Positions 16,011-25,743 of a DNA stretch of 40,503 nucleotides are shown piece by piece. Positions within the stretch are counted from its first letter, which is position 1, and every line of letters starts with the position of its first letter. The notes below the pieces were generated by a model. The model ran no database searches, was not told where the DNA came from, and was given only the letters and a program-made list of their open reading frames with translations. Position numbers and translations under genes: made by a program. The stretch is from positions 1-40,503 of the forward strand of contig PNAJ01000098.1 in NCBI GenBank assembly GCA_003170295.1. The letters run 5' to 3'. This stretch comes from Bryobacterales bacterium. GTDB taxonomy: Bacteria > Acidobacteriota > Terriglobia > Bryobacterales > Bryobacteraceae.

Positions 16011-18575
16011 ATGCCCACGAAGCGCCGTACTTTTCTCAAACAGGTGACCCTGGCGGGCGCGGCTACAAAAGCTGGTGCACAAATCACAGCCCCCCACGCG
16101 GAAGCCGTGCCAACGCCCGCCGCTCCCGAGATTACGTTTCCGCGTGTGTTTACGGGACGGCATCTCACCGCCATCGCTTTCCCGCTCGGCGGAGTATGCG
16201 CCGGATGCATAAGTCTGGGAGGGCGGGGGCAGCTTCGCGACTGGGAGATTTTCAACCGTCCCGATAAAGGCAATGCGCCGACGTATGCGTTTCCGGCCAT
16301 CTGGGCGCAGACGGGCAATCGCAAGCCCGTCGCACGGGTGCTCGAGTCGCGCATTCAGCCGCCTTTCATGGGCTCCAGCGGGCTTGGCGATCGCAATGCC
16401 CCCGGCCTGACGCGCCTTTCGTCTGCCACGTTCACCGGCGAATTCCCGCTGGCTCGCATCGACTTTTCCGATTCCAGTCTTCCGGTCAAGGTCTCGCTCG
16501 AAGCCTTTTCGCCGTTCATCCCCCACGAGCCTGACGAGTCCGGCCTGCCCGTGGCTATTCTTCGCTATCGCGTTATGAATCCGGGCACGACTCCCGCGAA
16601 GGTCTCGATCGCCTGGTCCATTGAGAATCCCATTGGCAAGATGGAGACGAAGGATACTCGCGTCAATGAATACAAGACCTCGGAACGTCTCGCGGGTCTT
16701 TTCATGACGAGCCCGGAACTGCCTAGCAACGACCCGCTCAAGGGCAGCTTCCTTCTGTCGGCGCTCGATTCCGCGGGGGCCCGCGTCACTTATCTCAGGG
16801 GATGGGAGCGCAGCCGGTGGTGGAACTCGCCCATGTTTTTCTGGGACGATTTTTCGGCCGATGGCGAACTCGGGCCAGAGTCGAAGAATCCAGGGCCGGT
16901 GGGCGCGCTCTCTGTCGGTCGAACCATCGCGCCAGGAGCGCATGCCGATTACACGTTCCTTCTCGCCTGGCATTTTCCGAACCGCACTCCACGACGCTGC
17001 GGATGGAACTCCGCAAAGGGCGATGAAGACACGCTCATCGGCAACCACTACACCACTCGCTTTCCCGACGCCTGGGCTGCCGCTGAATACGCTGCCGAAC
17101 ACCTGGAAGCCCTGGAGAAGAAGACACGCCGGTTTGCCGGTGCAATGCGAGAGTCCACTATCCCCGCTGCCATAAAGGACGCGGCCAGCGCTAATCTTTC
17201 CACGCTTGTCACCCCGGTCTGTTTCCGCACCGCCGACGGCGAATTCCACGGCTTCGAAGGCGCCAACGACCACTCCGGCTGCTGTCACGGAAGCTGTGCG
17301 CACGTGTGGAATTACGAAACCGCGACGGCCCACATCTTCCCGAGCTTCGCCCGCTCGCTCCGAGGCTCCGCTTTTGGCTACCAACTCGACAACGCCGGGG
17401 GAATTCGTTTCCGGGAGCGCCTTCCGCACCACGGCGACAGTTTTGGATTCGCGGCCGCCGATGGGCAGATGGGCCAAATCATGCACGCCCATCTGGACTG
17501 GCTGCTTTCGGGCGATACCGCGTGGCTCCGCGAAATGTGGCCGCGTATCAAGAAGGCCATTGAGTTCGCCTGGATTCCCGGCGGTTGGGATTCCGACAAA
17601 GACGGGGTGCTCGAAGGCGTGCAGCACAATACTTACGATGTCGAGTTCTACGGCCCCAACCCGCAATGCGGCATTTTCTATCTGGGCGCACTTCGCGCAG
17701 GGGAAGAGATGGCCCGCGCGGTCGGCGACACGGCCAGCGCGACGGAATATCGCGCGGTGTTCGAGAGCGGCAGGAAGTGGATCGACGCGAACCTCTTTAA
17801 TGGCGAATTCTACATCCAGAAAATTCGCGGTATTGCCAAGGACAAGATCGCACCCAATTTGGTCAGCGACATGGGCTCGGCCAACACCGAGAATCCCGAA
17901 TATCAGGTTGGCGGCGGCTGTCTGCTGGATCAGTTGATCGGCCAGTATCTGGCGGAGGTCGCCGGCCTCGGCCCGCTGGTATCTGCGGCAAACATCCGCA
18001 AGACCCTGGAATCCATCTGGCGTTATAACTACAAGCGCACTCTGGTCGGCCACGATAGCGTGCAGCGCACCTACGTACTTAATGACGAGCCTGCTCTGAT
18101 GGTTTGCGACTACGGAAAAGCCGAGCGGCCGCACATACCCTTTCCTTACTACGCCGAATCCTGGACCGGACTGGAGTACCTCGCCGCAGCCCACCTGCTC
18201 TTCGCCGGAATGACTCGCGAGGGCGTCGAAGCAGTGAGCAACGTCCGGGCGCGCTACGACGGGGAGCGCCGCAACCCGTGGAACGAGCCCGAGTGCGGGC
18301 ACCACTACGCGCGCGCGATGTCGAGCTGGAGCACTCTCTTGGCCGCCAGCGGCTTCCACTATCACGGTGGCGAGCAGTCCGTCGCCATCAAAGCAGCGCC
18401 GGGGACTCGCTGCTTCTGGAGCACGGCCACTGGATGGGGAACCTTCCGAGTCACTGCGACGGGAGCGACTCTGCGCGTGGATCACGGAACGCTCGCGGTG
18501 CGGACCGCAATCGTGAACGGAAAGAAGTCCACGCCCGGCACCACCATTGCGGAAGGGAAAGAGTTGGCGCTTTGA
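16011..18575 (+). CDS. Tat-exported GH116 family glycosidase (GBA2-like)
   Basis: An 854-residue protein of the GBA2/DUF608 (glycoside hydrolase 116) family, whose members are beta-glucosidases, beta-xylosidases and glucosylceramidases. It starts MPTKRRTFLKQVTLAG, a clear twin-arginine signal. The N-terminal beta-sandwich (about 45-370) begins with GRHLTAIAFPLGGVCAGCISL. The (alpha/alpha)6 catalytic domain follows: HVWNYE with Glu436 (likely nucleophile), NTYDVEF with Asp543 (likely acid/base), the LLDQLIGQYLAE helix, and the C-terminal NEPECGHHYARAM substrate-site motif with Glu759. The residue roles are inferred from the family. No partner lipid or sugar can be deduced. Its stop overlaps a possible TTG start of the following P-loop gene, so the two are probably co-transcribed. 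Confidence 0.92.
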   Translation: MPTKRRTFLKQVTLAGAATKAGAQITAPHAEAVPTPAAPEITFPRVFTGRHLTAIAFPLGGVCAGCISLGGRGQLRDWEIFNRPDKGNAPTYAFPAIWAQTGNRKPVARVLESRIQPPFMGSSGLGDRNAPGLTRLSSATFTGEFPLARIDFSDSSLPVKVSLEAFSPFIPHEPDESGLPVAILRYRVMNPGTTPAKVSIAWSIENPIGKMETKDTRVNEYKTSERLAGLFMTSPELPSNDPLKGSFLLSALDSAGARVTYLRGWERSRWWNSPMFFWDDFSADGELGPESKNPGPVGALSVGRTIAPGAHADYTFLLAWHFPNRTPRRCGWNSAKGDEDTLIGNHYTTRFPDAWAAAEYAAEHLEALEKKTRRFAGAMRESTIPAAIKDAASANLSTLVTPVCFRTADGEFHGFEGANDHSGCCHGSCAHVWNYETATAHIFPSFARSLRGSAFGYQLDNAGGIRFRERLPHHGDSFGFAAADGQMGQIMHAHLDWLLSGDTAWLREMWPRIKKAIEFAWIPGGWDSDKDGVLEGVQHNTYDVEFYGPNPQCGIFYLGALRAGEEMARAVGDTASATEYRAVFESGRKWIDANLFNGEFYIQKIRGIAKDKIAPNLVSDMGSANTENPEYQVGGGCLLDQLIGQYLAEVAGLGPLVSAANIRKTLESIWRYNYKRTLVGHDSVQRTYVLNDEPALMVCDYGKAERPHIPFPYYAESWTGLEYLAAAHLLFAGMTREGVEAVSNVRARYDGERRNPWNEPECGHHYARAMSSWSTLLAASGFHYHGGEQSVAIKAAPGTRCFWSTATGWGTFRVTATGATLRVDHGTLAVRTAIVNGKKSTPGTTIAEGKELAL

Positions 18576-18583
18576 AGCCGTCG

Positions 18584-19567
18584 ATGAAGCCAATCATCGC
18601 GATAGTCGGTGGATTTCTGGGGGCCGGCAAGACCACCCTCATTCTCACTGCCGCGCGACTCCTCCAGCAGCGCGGCCAGCGCGTGGCGGTCATCCTCAAC
18701 GACCAGGGTGACGATCTGGTGGACACTCACTATTCCAGATGCTTGGGCGTCGCCTGCGATCAGGTGACTGGCGGGTGTTTTTGCTGCCGCTTCCCCGATT
18801 TGATCGAAGCTGCCGGCCGTCTCCTCGAATATCAGCCCGATGTGATTTTCGCGGAAGCCGTCGGCAGTTGCGCCGACATCGTGGCGACGACGCTGCGCCC
18901 GCTCCTTCGCGATCATCAGCACCTATTTCGAATCGCGCCGCTGACCGTGGTGCTCCATCCGCAACGAGCCTTCGATAATCCCGACCTCGATTTTCTCTAC
19001 CGGAACCAGCTGGCCGAAGCCGATATCGTATTCGAGCGCGGCGACAGCGTAGGAGCTTGGATGGACCGTTTGCTCTCCGGCTCCGAGCTCGCCGGCGCCA
19101 AGACTCTGGATATTGACTACACCCGTTATGCCGAGGCCGAAGCCGCGTTGGCATGGCTCAATGCCCGTGTTACCGCACAAGCTGGACCGCCCATATCCGC
19201 GCCCATGTTGGTGGGCCCATTGCTGGATCGCCTGGAGCCGCAGATTCGCATTGTGCACTTAAAACTGTTCACGCAGTCGGACGCGGGTTATCTGAAAGCC
19301 GCGCTCACCGCCAACGGCCAGGACCCGATCGTGCAAGGAGCGCTCGATGCATCGCCTTCTGTCAGCCATGAAATTTTGTTGAATCTGCGAGCGTTGTCCG
19401 ACCCTGAATCGCTGCGCGCCATCGTTGAGCGAGAATTCGCCGCCCTGCCTGCCCAACTCACTTGGCAGAATGTGCAGTGCTTCCGCCCATCCCCGCCAGT
19501 GCCCTACCATCGGTCGCAAATAAGGCTCACTAACAGGCCTAAAGTGGCAGCGCGGAGTCTTAAATGA
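18584..19567 (+). CDS. CobW/COG0523-like P-loop protein
   Basis: A 327-residue relative of the CobW/COG0523 family of metal-handling GTPases. The P-loop is GGFLGAGKTT (residues 9-18). NDQGDDLVDT takes the place of the usual ND.GE...D switch, and GGCFCCRF (Cys65, Cys67, Cys68) is the family's CxCC metal-binding motif. The usual ETTG..DP switch II is altered to EAVGSCADI, and no NKxD/TKxD guanine motif is visible, so nucleotide choice is uncertain. The C-terminal half is divergent. An ATG at 18584 is used; a TTG at 18572 is an alternative that overlaps the GH116 stop. The tight link with a Tat-exported glycosidase is unexpected. A role in metal supply is inference. Confidence 0.8.
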   Translation: MKPIIAIVGGFLGAGKTTLILTAARLLQQRGQRVAVILNDQGDDLVDTHYSRCLGVACDQVTGGCFCCRFPDLIEAAGRLLEYQPDVIFAEAVGSCADIVATTLRPLLRDHQHLFRIAPLTVVLHPQRAFDNPDLDFLYRNQLAEADIVFERGDSVGAWMDRLLSGSELAGAKTLDIDYTRYAEAEAALAWLNARVTAQAGPPISAPMLVGPLLDRLEPQIRIVHLKLFTQSDAGYLKAALTANGQDPIVQGALDASPSVSHEILLNLRALSDPESLRAIVEREFAALPAQLTWQNVQCFRPSPPVPYHRSQIRLTNRPKVAARSLK

Positions 19568-19688
19568 CCATAATCTTCGTCTTTGCGTTGGCATGATAAT
19601 ACTCAGCAATGTACAAACTGTTAGCGCTCACTCTGCTGAAAAATGCTGGTAAGTTATTCGTGTCGCACTACACTAATATGGTGAAGCT

Positions 19689-20717
19689 ATGATCAAAATA
19701 TGGTTGCTGTTCGGCGCACTGGCCTGGGCTCAGAATACGCTGGCTCCGCTTCCTGGCGCTCAGGCGGTGCCGAAGCCTGGGGCTGCGACTGATGCTCCGT
19801 ATGCTCCGTTGCCCATTCTGCAAGGCGGCGTCGTGATTCCACTCTATCCGCCCGGCTCGCATTTCCTCAAGATGGATCGCATTCGCGAGCCGGAACAATA
19901 CAATATGAGCCAAGCGGTGCCGGGGCGCATCAGCAGCATCGTCAACATTCACAATCCGTCGATCGAAGTTCATATGGTGGAGCGAGGGATCAATACGGGC
20001 GCGGCGGTGATTCTGGCGGCGGGCGGCGGGCACAATACTCTGAACGTGGGCGGAGAGGCGGCGGACTTCGTTCCGTTTTTCTACAACTACGGAGTGAACA
20101 CCATCATCCTGCGGAACCGGCTGCGGCGCGACGGCTACGATCCGCGGACCGACGAGGTGTACGACGCAATGCAAGCCATCCGGCTGGTGCGCGCCTACGC
20201 CAAAGAGTGGAACATCGATCCGAACAAGATCGGCATCATGGGCTTCTCAGCGGGCGCCGAGCTATCCGCTCCGGCAGCGGTCTTGTTTGGCGATTTCGAT
20301 AAGAACAACAGCGACGCGAGCGATCCTCTGGCCGGCATCTCTTCTCGGCCTGATTTCGTGGGTGTCATCTACCCGGGCCCCTCGCCGTTCGCGCGCAATC
20401 GGACGCCTCCGCCGATTCCACGCAATGTTCCCCCGTCCTTCGTGGCTTGCGCGGGATCGGGAGATCGAGGGCATGCGGTCTGGGCAATGGAGTACTTCAG
20501 CGCGATGCTCGCGATGAGCGCGCCGAACATTGAAATGCATATTTACGCGAATGGGCGCCACGGCGGCGGATTGACGGACCGCAACGGCATCCCATTCGGG
20601 ACCTGGCAGTTCCGCTTCATTGAATGGTTCCGCGATCTGGGCTTTCTCGGAAAAGCGGGCGTCGAGACCAAGGCTGCGAAAGACACGGCTGCGTTCGTGA
20701 GTCAGTCGGCCCATTGA
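19689..20717 (+). CDS. Exported alpha/beta hydrolase (carbohydrate-esterase-like)
   Basis: A 342-residue exported protein: MIKIWLLFGALAWAQ is a signal peptide, followed by a Pro/Ala-rich linker (about 17-45). The alpha/beta-hydrolase core has VILAAGGGH at the oxyanion strand, YDAMQAIRLVRAYAKEWNID before the elbow, and GFSAGAE with Ser187 as the nucleophile. A candidate acid is in CAGSGDRGH, and the catalytic His lies in HIYANGRHGGG. This order and the NID..KIG.MGFSAG wording are typical of the BD-FAE/acetyl-xylan-esterase-like group that acts on plant polysaccharides; the substrate is inference. About 120 bases upstream are AT-rich and probably contain the promoter. It leads the run of genes for the GMC dehydrogenase module. 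Confidence 0.88.
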   Translation: MIKIWLLFGALAWAQNTLAPLPGAQAVPKPGAATDAPYAPLPILQGGVVIPLYPPGSHFLKMDRIREPEQYNMSQAVPGRISSIVNIHNPSIEVHMVERGINTGAAVILAAGGGHNTLNVGGEAADFVPFFYNYGVNTIILRNRLRRDGYDPRTDEVYDAMQAIRLVRAYAKEWNIDPNKIGIMGFSAGAELSAPAAVLFGDFDKNNSDASDPLAGISSRPDFVGVIYPGPSPFARNRTPPPIPRNVPPSFVACAGSGDRGHAVWAMEYFSAMLAMSAPNIEMHIYANGRHGGGLTDRNGIPFGTWQFRFIEWFRDLGFLGKAGVETKAAKDTAAFVSQSAH

Positions 20718-20735
20718 ATGGAATATGATGCTCCT

Positions 20736-21311
20736 ATGAAACGACGGAATTTCGTTCGGGCTCTGGTGGCCGCGCCGGTTGCCCCATCGCTGGTGGCGCA
20801 GCAAACTCCTGGTCCGGCGGCCCCCGCGGCGGCTCGCCCGGTTGAGGAATCGCCGAAGCTCGAAGTCGCCACGCCCGATGAGACGTCGGATCCGCTGCCG
20901 CGTTTCTTCACCGAGGCGCAAATGAGCACGCTCAGAAGGCTGTGCGATCTTCTCACTCCCGGAGCGCTGAGCGCTGGCGTTCCGGAGTTTCTCGATTTCC
21001 TGGTCGGAGAATCGGCGGCCGAGAAACAGCAGCTTTATCGCACGGGACTGGACGCGTTGAATGCGGGTGCGAAGAGGAATTACGCCCAGGCATTTGCGAA
21101 TTTGGACGCTGCACAAGCTGGCGGGTTACTCCTTCCACTGCACGCTGTTTGGACGTACGAAGAACCTTCCGAACCACTCGCGCGATTTCTGCTTGCGGCA
21201 AAAATCGATGTCCGCACCGCAACCATGAATTCGAAGGAATACAGCGCAACGTCATCGGGCGGCGGCCGACGCGGCGGAGCGAACGGGCTGTATTGGTATC
21301 CGCTCGACTAG
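20736..21311 (+). CDS. Gluconate 2-dehydrogenase subunit 3 family protein (Tat-signal small subunit)
   Basis: A 191-residue small subunit of a membrane-associated GMC-type dehydrogenase. The ATG at 20736 gives [17 protein letters not shown], a twin-arginine leader followed by a Pro/Ala-rich linker; an ATG six codons upstream is possible but weaker. The core ([28 protein letters not shown], and later a segment with [10 protein letters not shown]) matches the gluconate-2-dehydrogenase subunit 3 family. In known sugar dehydrogenases this subunit carries the export signal for the flavoprotein subunit. It lies seven bases upstream of the GMC gene, as expected for stoichiometric production. Confidence 0.88.
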   Translation: MKRRNFVRALVAAPVAPSLVAQQTPGPAAPAAARPVEESPKLEVATPDETSDPLPRFFTEAQMSTLRRLCDLLTPGALSAGVPEFLDFLVGESAAEKQQLYRTGLDALNAGAKRNYAQAFANLDAAQAGGLLLPLHAVWTYEEPSEPLARFLLAAKIDVRTATMNSKEYSATSSGGGRRGGANGLYWYPLD

Positions 21312-21318
21312 GTCAAAC

Positions 21319-22893
21319 ATGCCCACGAAAGACTACGATGTCCTCATCATTGGCTCCGGCGCCTCCGGCGGCATGGCTGCTTACGCACTGACGAAGCTGG
21401 GCGTGAAGTGCCTGATGCTCGATGCCGGCCCCCTGGTCGATTTCAATCGCGCCCGCGGGCCCAAGGCTGTTTACGAGCTGCCCTACCGCGGCTTCGGCAA
21501 ACCGGGAAAATTGCCGCACGTGGTTCAGGCGAACGAGTTCAACGCCAATCAGTGGGTGGACGAGAAAGAAGTTCCATACACTCACGATCCGAAGAGTCCT
21601 TTCAATTGGGTACGAGTGCGGATGGTGGGCGGAAAGTCTCTGTTCTGGGCGCGCATGTCGTTCCGGCTGAGCGACTATGAGCTCAAGGGCGCCGATCACG
21701 ACGGCTATGGTGAAAACTGGCCCATCAGCTACTCCGACCTCGCGCCATTCTACGACCGCGTGGAGCCGATCTTCCGCGTCTCCGGCAGGAAGGAAGGATT
21801 GAAGCAGCTTCCCGACGGCGTTTTCCTCGAAGATAATTCGCCGTGGAGCGAATCGATGAATCAGTTCATCGCGGCCGCGAAAAAGCGCGACATTCCTGTC
21901 ACCAAGATGCGGCGCGCCACCGGGCGCGGCCAGTTCGCCAGTTCCTTCAACCTGTTGCTGCCGGATGCAATCGAAACCGGGAATCTCACCATCGTCCCAA
22001 ATGCCGTGGTCCGCGACATTACGGTCGACAAGAATACCGGGCTCGTGAATGGCGCGAATTTTCTGGACCGTCATTCGCGGCGGGAGATGCATGCCAAGGC
22101 TCGGGTGGTGGTTGTCGGCGCATCGTGTCTGGAATCGACGCGGATTCTGCTCAATTCAAGAATCGCGAATTCGAGCGGCGTGCTGGGCCATTATCTTCAC
22201 GATCAGACTTATATTACGCAGGGCGTGCAAGCCATCGTCCCGGCAGCGAAAGACGGAAAAGCGCCACGCGGGATGATGGGTGGCGGAGGCTATGTGCCTC
22301 GGTTCGTGAATCTGAAAAAGGGCAACGAAGAGGATTTTATTCGCGGCTATGCGTTCGATTTTTCGACCGGCGGAACGCCTGACGCGAAATATATTCCCGC
22401 GTATGGTGAGGAACTGGAGAAGGCTCTTGCGAGTTATCGGGGCGCGGGCGTTTCCGTAACGATCATGGGCGAGGTGTTGCCGCGTCATGAGAATTTCGTG
22501 GCGATCGATAAGAACGTCGTCGATGCCTGGGGCATTCCGGCGCTGCACATTCAGGCCAAGTACTCGGATAACGAGTTCAAGATGGCGAAGCATGCGATGA
22601 ACACATTCGACGAGTTATGCCGCTCCGCCGGGTTCGAGGTGCTTGCCAAACACGATCAAATGTCGCCGCCCGGTTATAGCATCCACGAGCTAGGGACGTG
22701 CCGGATGGGGAACAATCCGAAGACCAGCGTGTTGAACAAATGGAATCAGAGCCACGACATCAAGAATCTGTTCGTAGTGGACGGCAGCAGCTTCGTCACC
22801 GGAGGTTACCAAAACCCGACCATGACAATTCTCTCGCTGTCGCTGCGTGCGTCCGAATATCTCGCGGAACAACTGCGCGCTGGAAATGTTTAA
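21319..22893 (+). CDS. GMC-family FAD-dependent dehydrogenase, large subunit
   Basis: A 524-residue glucose-methanol-choline family flavoprotein that oxidises an alcohol or sugar hydroxyl. FAD-binding motif [13 protein letters not shown] sits at about residues 12-24. A segment with [14 protein letters not shown] and the C-terminal [28 protein letters not shown] block are typical of the 2-keto-gluconate/sorbitol dehydrogenase-like branch. The His in HELG and the Asn in QNPT correspond to the active-site pair. It has no signal peptide of its own, which fits co-export with the Tat-signal small subunit just upstream. The next gene, a five-haem cytochrome c, starts inside its last codons, so electrons probably pass from FAD to that cytochrome. 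Confidence 0.93.
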   Translation: MPTKDYDVLIIGSGASGGMAAYALTKLGVKCLMLDAGPLVDFNRARGPKAVYELPYRGFGKPGKLPHVVQANEFNANQWVDEKEVPYTHDPKSPFNWVRVRMVGGKSLFWARMSFRLSDYELKGADHDGYGENWPISYSDLAPFYDRVEPIFRVSGRKEGLKQLPDGVFLEDNSPWSESMNQFIAAAKKRDIPVTKMRRATGRGQFASSFNLLLPDAIETGNLTIVPNAVVRDITVDKNTGLVNGANFLDRHSRREMHAKARVVVVGASCLESTRILLNSRIANSSGVLGHYLHDQTYITQGVQAIVPAAKDGKAPRGMMGGGGYVPRFVNLKKGNEEDFIRGYAFDFSTGGTPDAKYIPAYGEELEKALASYRGAGVSVTIMGEVLPRHENFVAIDKNVVDAWGIPALHIQAKYSDNEFKMAKHAMNTFDELCRSAGFEVLAKHDQMSPPGYSIHELGTCRMGNNPKTSVLNKWNQSHDIKNLFVVDGSSFVTGGYQNPTMTILSLSLRASEYLAEQLRAGNV

Positions 22894-23344
22894 CGTCATG
22901 TTTGCGCTGCTGCTGGTTCAGGCGGCGCCGGAGCAGCCGATTCCGTTCAGCCACAAAGCCCACGCCGGCGAATTGAAGCTGAAGTGCAAAATGTGCCATC
23001 CGAATGCCGGTTCGGGCGAGACCATGCAGATCGCCAAGGCATCGACTTGTATGCAATGCCACTCCGCGATCAAGACGGATTCTCCGGCAATTCAGAAACT
23101 CGCGGCGTTCGCGAAAAACGACCGGGAGATTCGATGGACGCGAGTGTACGAAATTCCGAGCTACGTCGTGTTTAGCCACAAGACTCATCTCGACTCCGGC
23201 AATACTTGTGAAGATTGTCACGGGCGTGTGGTGGAGCGGGATCAGCTCTTTCACGAGGGCGATATTTCGATGGGTGGTTGCATGAACTGTCACCGCGTGA
23301 AAAAGGTCAGCATCGATTGCACATTTTGTCATGAGCAACGCTAA
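22886..23344 (+). CDS. Small five-haem c-type cytochrome (cytochrome c3/c7-like)
   Basis: A 152-residue exported cytochrome with five CxxCH haem sites: CKMCH (34-38), CMQCH (55-59), CEDCH (108-112), CMNCH (132-136) and CTFCH (145-149). His residues in FSHKAH and FSHKTH are likely distal ligands, as in the cytochrome c3/c7 fold; the two FSHKxH-to-CxxCH blocks suggest an internal duplication. The start overlaps the GMC stop (ATG at 22886), which gives a short hydrophobic leader [19 protein letters not shown] at 22847 would add a basic N-terminus, but overlaps the GMC gene further. It is the probable electron acceptor of the GMC dehydrogenase, in place of the CxxCH cytochrome subunit known from acetic-acid-bacterial complexes. 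Confidence 0.92.
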   Translation: MFNVMFALLLVQAAPEQPIPFSHKAHAGELKLKCKMCHPNAGSGETMQIAKASTCMQCHSAIKTDSPAIQKLAAFAKNDREIRWTRVYEIPSYVVFSHKTHLDSGNTCEDCHGRVVERDQLFHEGDISMGGCMNCHRVKKVSIDCTFCHEQR

Positions 23345-23345
23345 G

Positions 23346-23390
23346 AGCCGCCTGAAAGGGCGGCTGCCGCCAAAATTGGCTGCCCCACAA
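23346..23390 (+). repeat. Dispersed GC-rich hairpin repeat, copy 2
   Basis: AGCCGCCTGAAAGGGCGGCT forms a hairpin two bases after the cytochrome stop, followed by ATTGGCTGCCCCACAA. It is the same arrangement as at 10809-10851. Placed directly after an operon, it could serve as a transcription terminator as well as being a mobile repeat. Confidence 0.75.
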
Positions 23391-23487
23391 AACCTTGTGG
23401 CGCTCATGATGGGCATGAGGTGCAGTAAGTTAAGGCCTTAGTATGAGTAACTTTCTAGAGCCTGTGTCGCCCTATATAAAAGGACCC

Positions 23488-25743
23488 ATGCGTTATTTCA
23501 TCATTGTGGCGTTCGCGGCCGCGATGCTCCCAGGAGCAACGTCGTTCGACCTAAGCGTGCAGCCGGTGTTGAAACAAACCTGCGCGCTTTGCCATAACGA
23601 TAAATTGACCTCCGGCGGGTTGAACATCACGCCGTTTTTGGATGCGGGCTCGCTCGTTTCGAATCGCGAAGGCTGGGAGCGAATTCTTGCCAAAGTGCGC
23701 ATGGGCGAGATGCCTCCCAAGGGCGCGCCTCGTCCATCGGAAGAGAAATTGGACGCGTTTGTGAGGTTCGTCGATGGCGAGTTCGATCGGGCGGATCGCG
23801 GCAGAAAGCCGGACCCGGGCAGGGTCACCGCGCGGCGAATGAACCGCGCCGAGTACGCCAATACGATTCGCGATTTGCTGGGCGTGCACTTTCGAGCGAA
23901 CCAGGCGTTTCCGCCGGACGATTCGGGGTTTGGGTTCGACAATATCGGAGACGTCCTCACGGTTTCTCCGGTTTTGCTGCAACAATATTTGTCCGCCGCG
24001 GAACAGATTGCTTCGCGCGTGGTCGGCGCGGACCCTCTACCGAAGCCCGGGCTATTCAACAAGAAAGACAAGGTCCGAAGGACCGACACAGACACGATCG
24101 AGGTCGCGGATCACATCGATTACGACGCGGACTACATTGTCCGCGCGTTGATCGTCGGACATCGCGGCGCGCAAGGCAAGCCCGTGGAACTGACTATGTC
24201 GATCGACGGCAAGCCGGTGAAGACCATGGCCGTGGAGTCGGCCTTCACGCTGGTCAACCGGCAGGGCGGCGCGACGCAGCGGACCAGTGAAGAGGTCCGG
24301 GTGCATCTCGCGGAGGGTCCACATCGTTTCACAGCGTCGTTCGTCAACGATGAAGCGCTGAAGGCAATCGCGCCGGGCGATCGGATGAACACCGGCAAAA
24401 ACATCTATCCGGAGTCGATCGAGATCGCGGGACCGTTCGCATCGGCGCAGGCGGCCAAGAACGATGTTCTAGTCTGCGATCCCACCGGCGGGGCCGCTTG
24501 TGTCAACAAGATTCTCACTGCATTGGTTCATCGCGCCTACCGCAGGCCTGTTTTGAAATCCGAGGTCGCCGAATTAATGAAGGTCGATGAACGGGCGCTC
24601 GACGCCGGATACAACGCGGGCCAGAGCCTGCAATTCGCGATTACGGCGATGCTGATCTCGCCGCAGTTTCTGTTTCGCATCGAACACGATCCGCGATCCG
24701 TGGCGAGGATCTCCGACATCGAGCTGGCATCGCGCCTCAGCTATTTTTTATGGAGCTCCATGCCGGATGCGGAATTGCTTCGCGTCGCAGAAGCCGGGAA
24801 ATTACATTTACCAGCCGTTCTGGATGCGCAGGTGAAGCGAATGCTCGCGGATCCGAAATCGTCGGCGCTGGCGGAGAACTTCGGGGGCCAATGGCTGGAG
24901 CTACGCAGCTTGGATGCGCAGAAGCCCGACCCTAAAAAATTCCCGGAGTGGGGTCCGGAATTGAAAGAAGCCATGCGCACCGAAACGACGATGTTTTTCG
25001 AAGCGGTGCTGCGGGAGAATCGTCCCATATCCGATTTCATCACCGGAAAATATTCGTTCCTGAATGAGCGTTTGGCGAAACACTACGGCATCCCCGGCGT
25101 GACAGGCCCGGAGTTCCGCCGCGTCGGATTATTCACCGGCGAGCGCAGCGGCGTATTCACGCAAGCCAGCGTGCTGACGGTTTCGAGCTATCCTTCGCGC
25201 ACCTCAGTGGTCTTGCGCGGCAAGTATCTTTTGGAGAATGTGCTCGGCGCTCCTCCGCCTCCGGCTCCGCCGGATGTGCCGCCGCTGGACGAGGCCGCGG
25301 TGGGTACCAGCAAATCGTTACGGCAACAGATGGAAACGCATCGGGCCAACGCGGTTTGCGCGTCCTGCCACGCGCGCATGGACCCATTGGGGTTCGCGCT
25401 TGAAAACTACGACGCAATCGGCCGCTGGCGGAACGAGGACGGAAAATTTCCCGTCGACGCAAGCGGCACATTGCCCAGCGGCAAGTCTTTTCAAACGCCG
25501 GAACAGATGAAGGCTCTATTGGCCGCGAACCTGCCGGAGTTCACGCGCTGCATCGCGGAGAAGATGTTGACCTATGCTTTAGGTAGAGGCATTGAAAAGT
25601 TTGACCGTCTGACGGTGCGCGACATCGTGCGCCAGACCGCGGAGAACGAATACCGATTTCAGGCGATTATTCATGGAATCGTCCACAGTCTGCCTTTCCT
25701 GGAACGCAGGGGCGCAGGAAAACAAGAGGTCGCGCAAAAATGA
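23488..25743 (+). CDS. Exported dihaem protein with DUF1587/1592/1588/1585 domains
   Basis: A 751-residue exported protein of the Planctomycete/Acidobacterium-type cytochrome family. The ATG at 23488 has AAAAGGA just upstream and gives a signal peptide (MRYFIIVAFAAAMLPG). CALCH at residues 32-36 is in a PSCyt1-like haem domain. There follow DUF1587 (RMNRAEYANTIRDLLG), a carbohydrate-binding-like insert (about 195-310), DUF1595 (ALVHRAYRRPV), DUF1592 (ELASRLSYFLWSSMPD), DUF1588 with a second haem motif CASCH (624-628) in CHARMDPLGFALENYD, and DUF1585 (AEKMLTYALGRG). The role is unknown; it is thought to be periplasmic and redox-active. Its stop overlaps the start of the DUF1552 gene (ATGA), the usual arrangement for this pair. 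Confidence 0.92.
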   Translation: MRYFIIVAFAAAMLPGATSFDLSVQPVLKQTCALCHNDKLTSGGLNITPFLDAGSLVSNREGWERILAKVRMGEMPPKGAPRPSEEKLDAFVRFVDGEFDRADRGRKPDPGRVTARRMNRAEYANTIRDLLGVHFRANQAFPPDDSGFGFDNIGDVLTVSPVLLQQYLSAAEQIASRVVGADPLPKPGLFNKKDKVRRTDTDTIEVADHIDYDADYIVRALIVGHRGAQGKPVELTMSIDGKPVKTMAVESAFTLVNRQGGATQRTSEEVRVHLAEGPHRFTASFVNDEALKAIAPGDRMNTGKNIYPESIEIAGPFASAQAAKNDVLVCDPTGGAACVNKILTALVHRAYRRPVLKSEVAELMKVDERALDAGYNAGQSLQFAITAMLISPQFLFRIEHDPRSVARISDIELASRLSYFLWSSMPDAELLRVAEAGKLHLPAVLDAQVKRMLADPKSSALAENFGGQWLELRSLDAQKPDPKKFPEWGPELKEAMRTETTMFFEAVLRENRPISDFITGKYSFLNERLAKHYGIPGVTGPEFRRVGLFTGERSGVFTQASVLTVSSYPSRTSVVLRGKYLLENVLGAPPPPAPPDVPPLDEAAVGTSKSLRQQMETHRANAVCASCHARMDPLGFALENYDAIGRWRNEDGKFPVDASGTLPSGKSFQTPEQMKALLAANLPEFTRCIAEKMLTYALGRGIEKFDRLTVRDIVRQTAENEYRFQAIIHGIVHSLPFLERRGAGKQEVAQK

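Noticed and set aside
16002..18593. 863-codon open frame on the minus strand across the GH116 gene
   Set aside because: It mirrors the GH116 gene on the opposite strand; the plus-strand product has clear family motifs and a Tat signal, so this is a GC-skew shadow.
19568..19688. AT-rich gap considered as a riboswitch
   Set aside because: No consistent stem pattern of a known class could be seen; it probably just holds a promoter (a TTGGCA-like and TACAAA-like pair).
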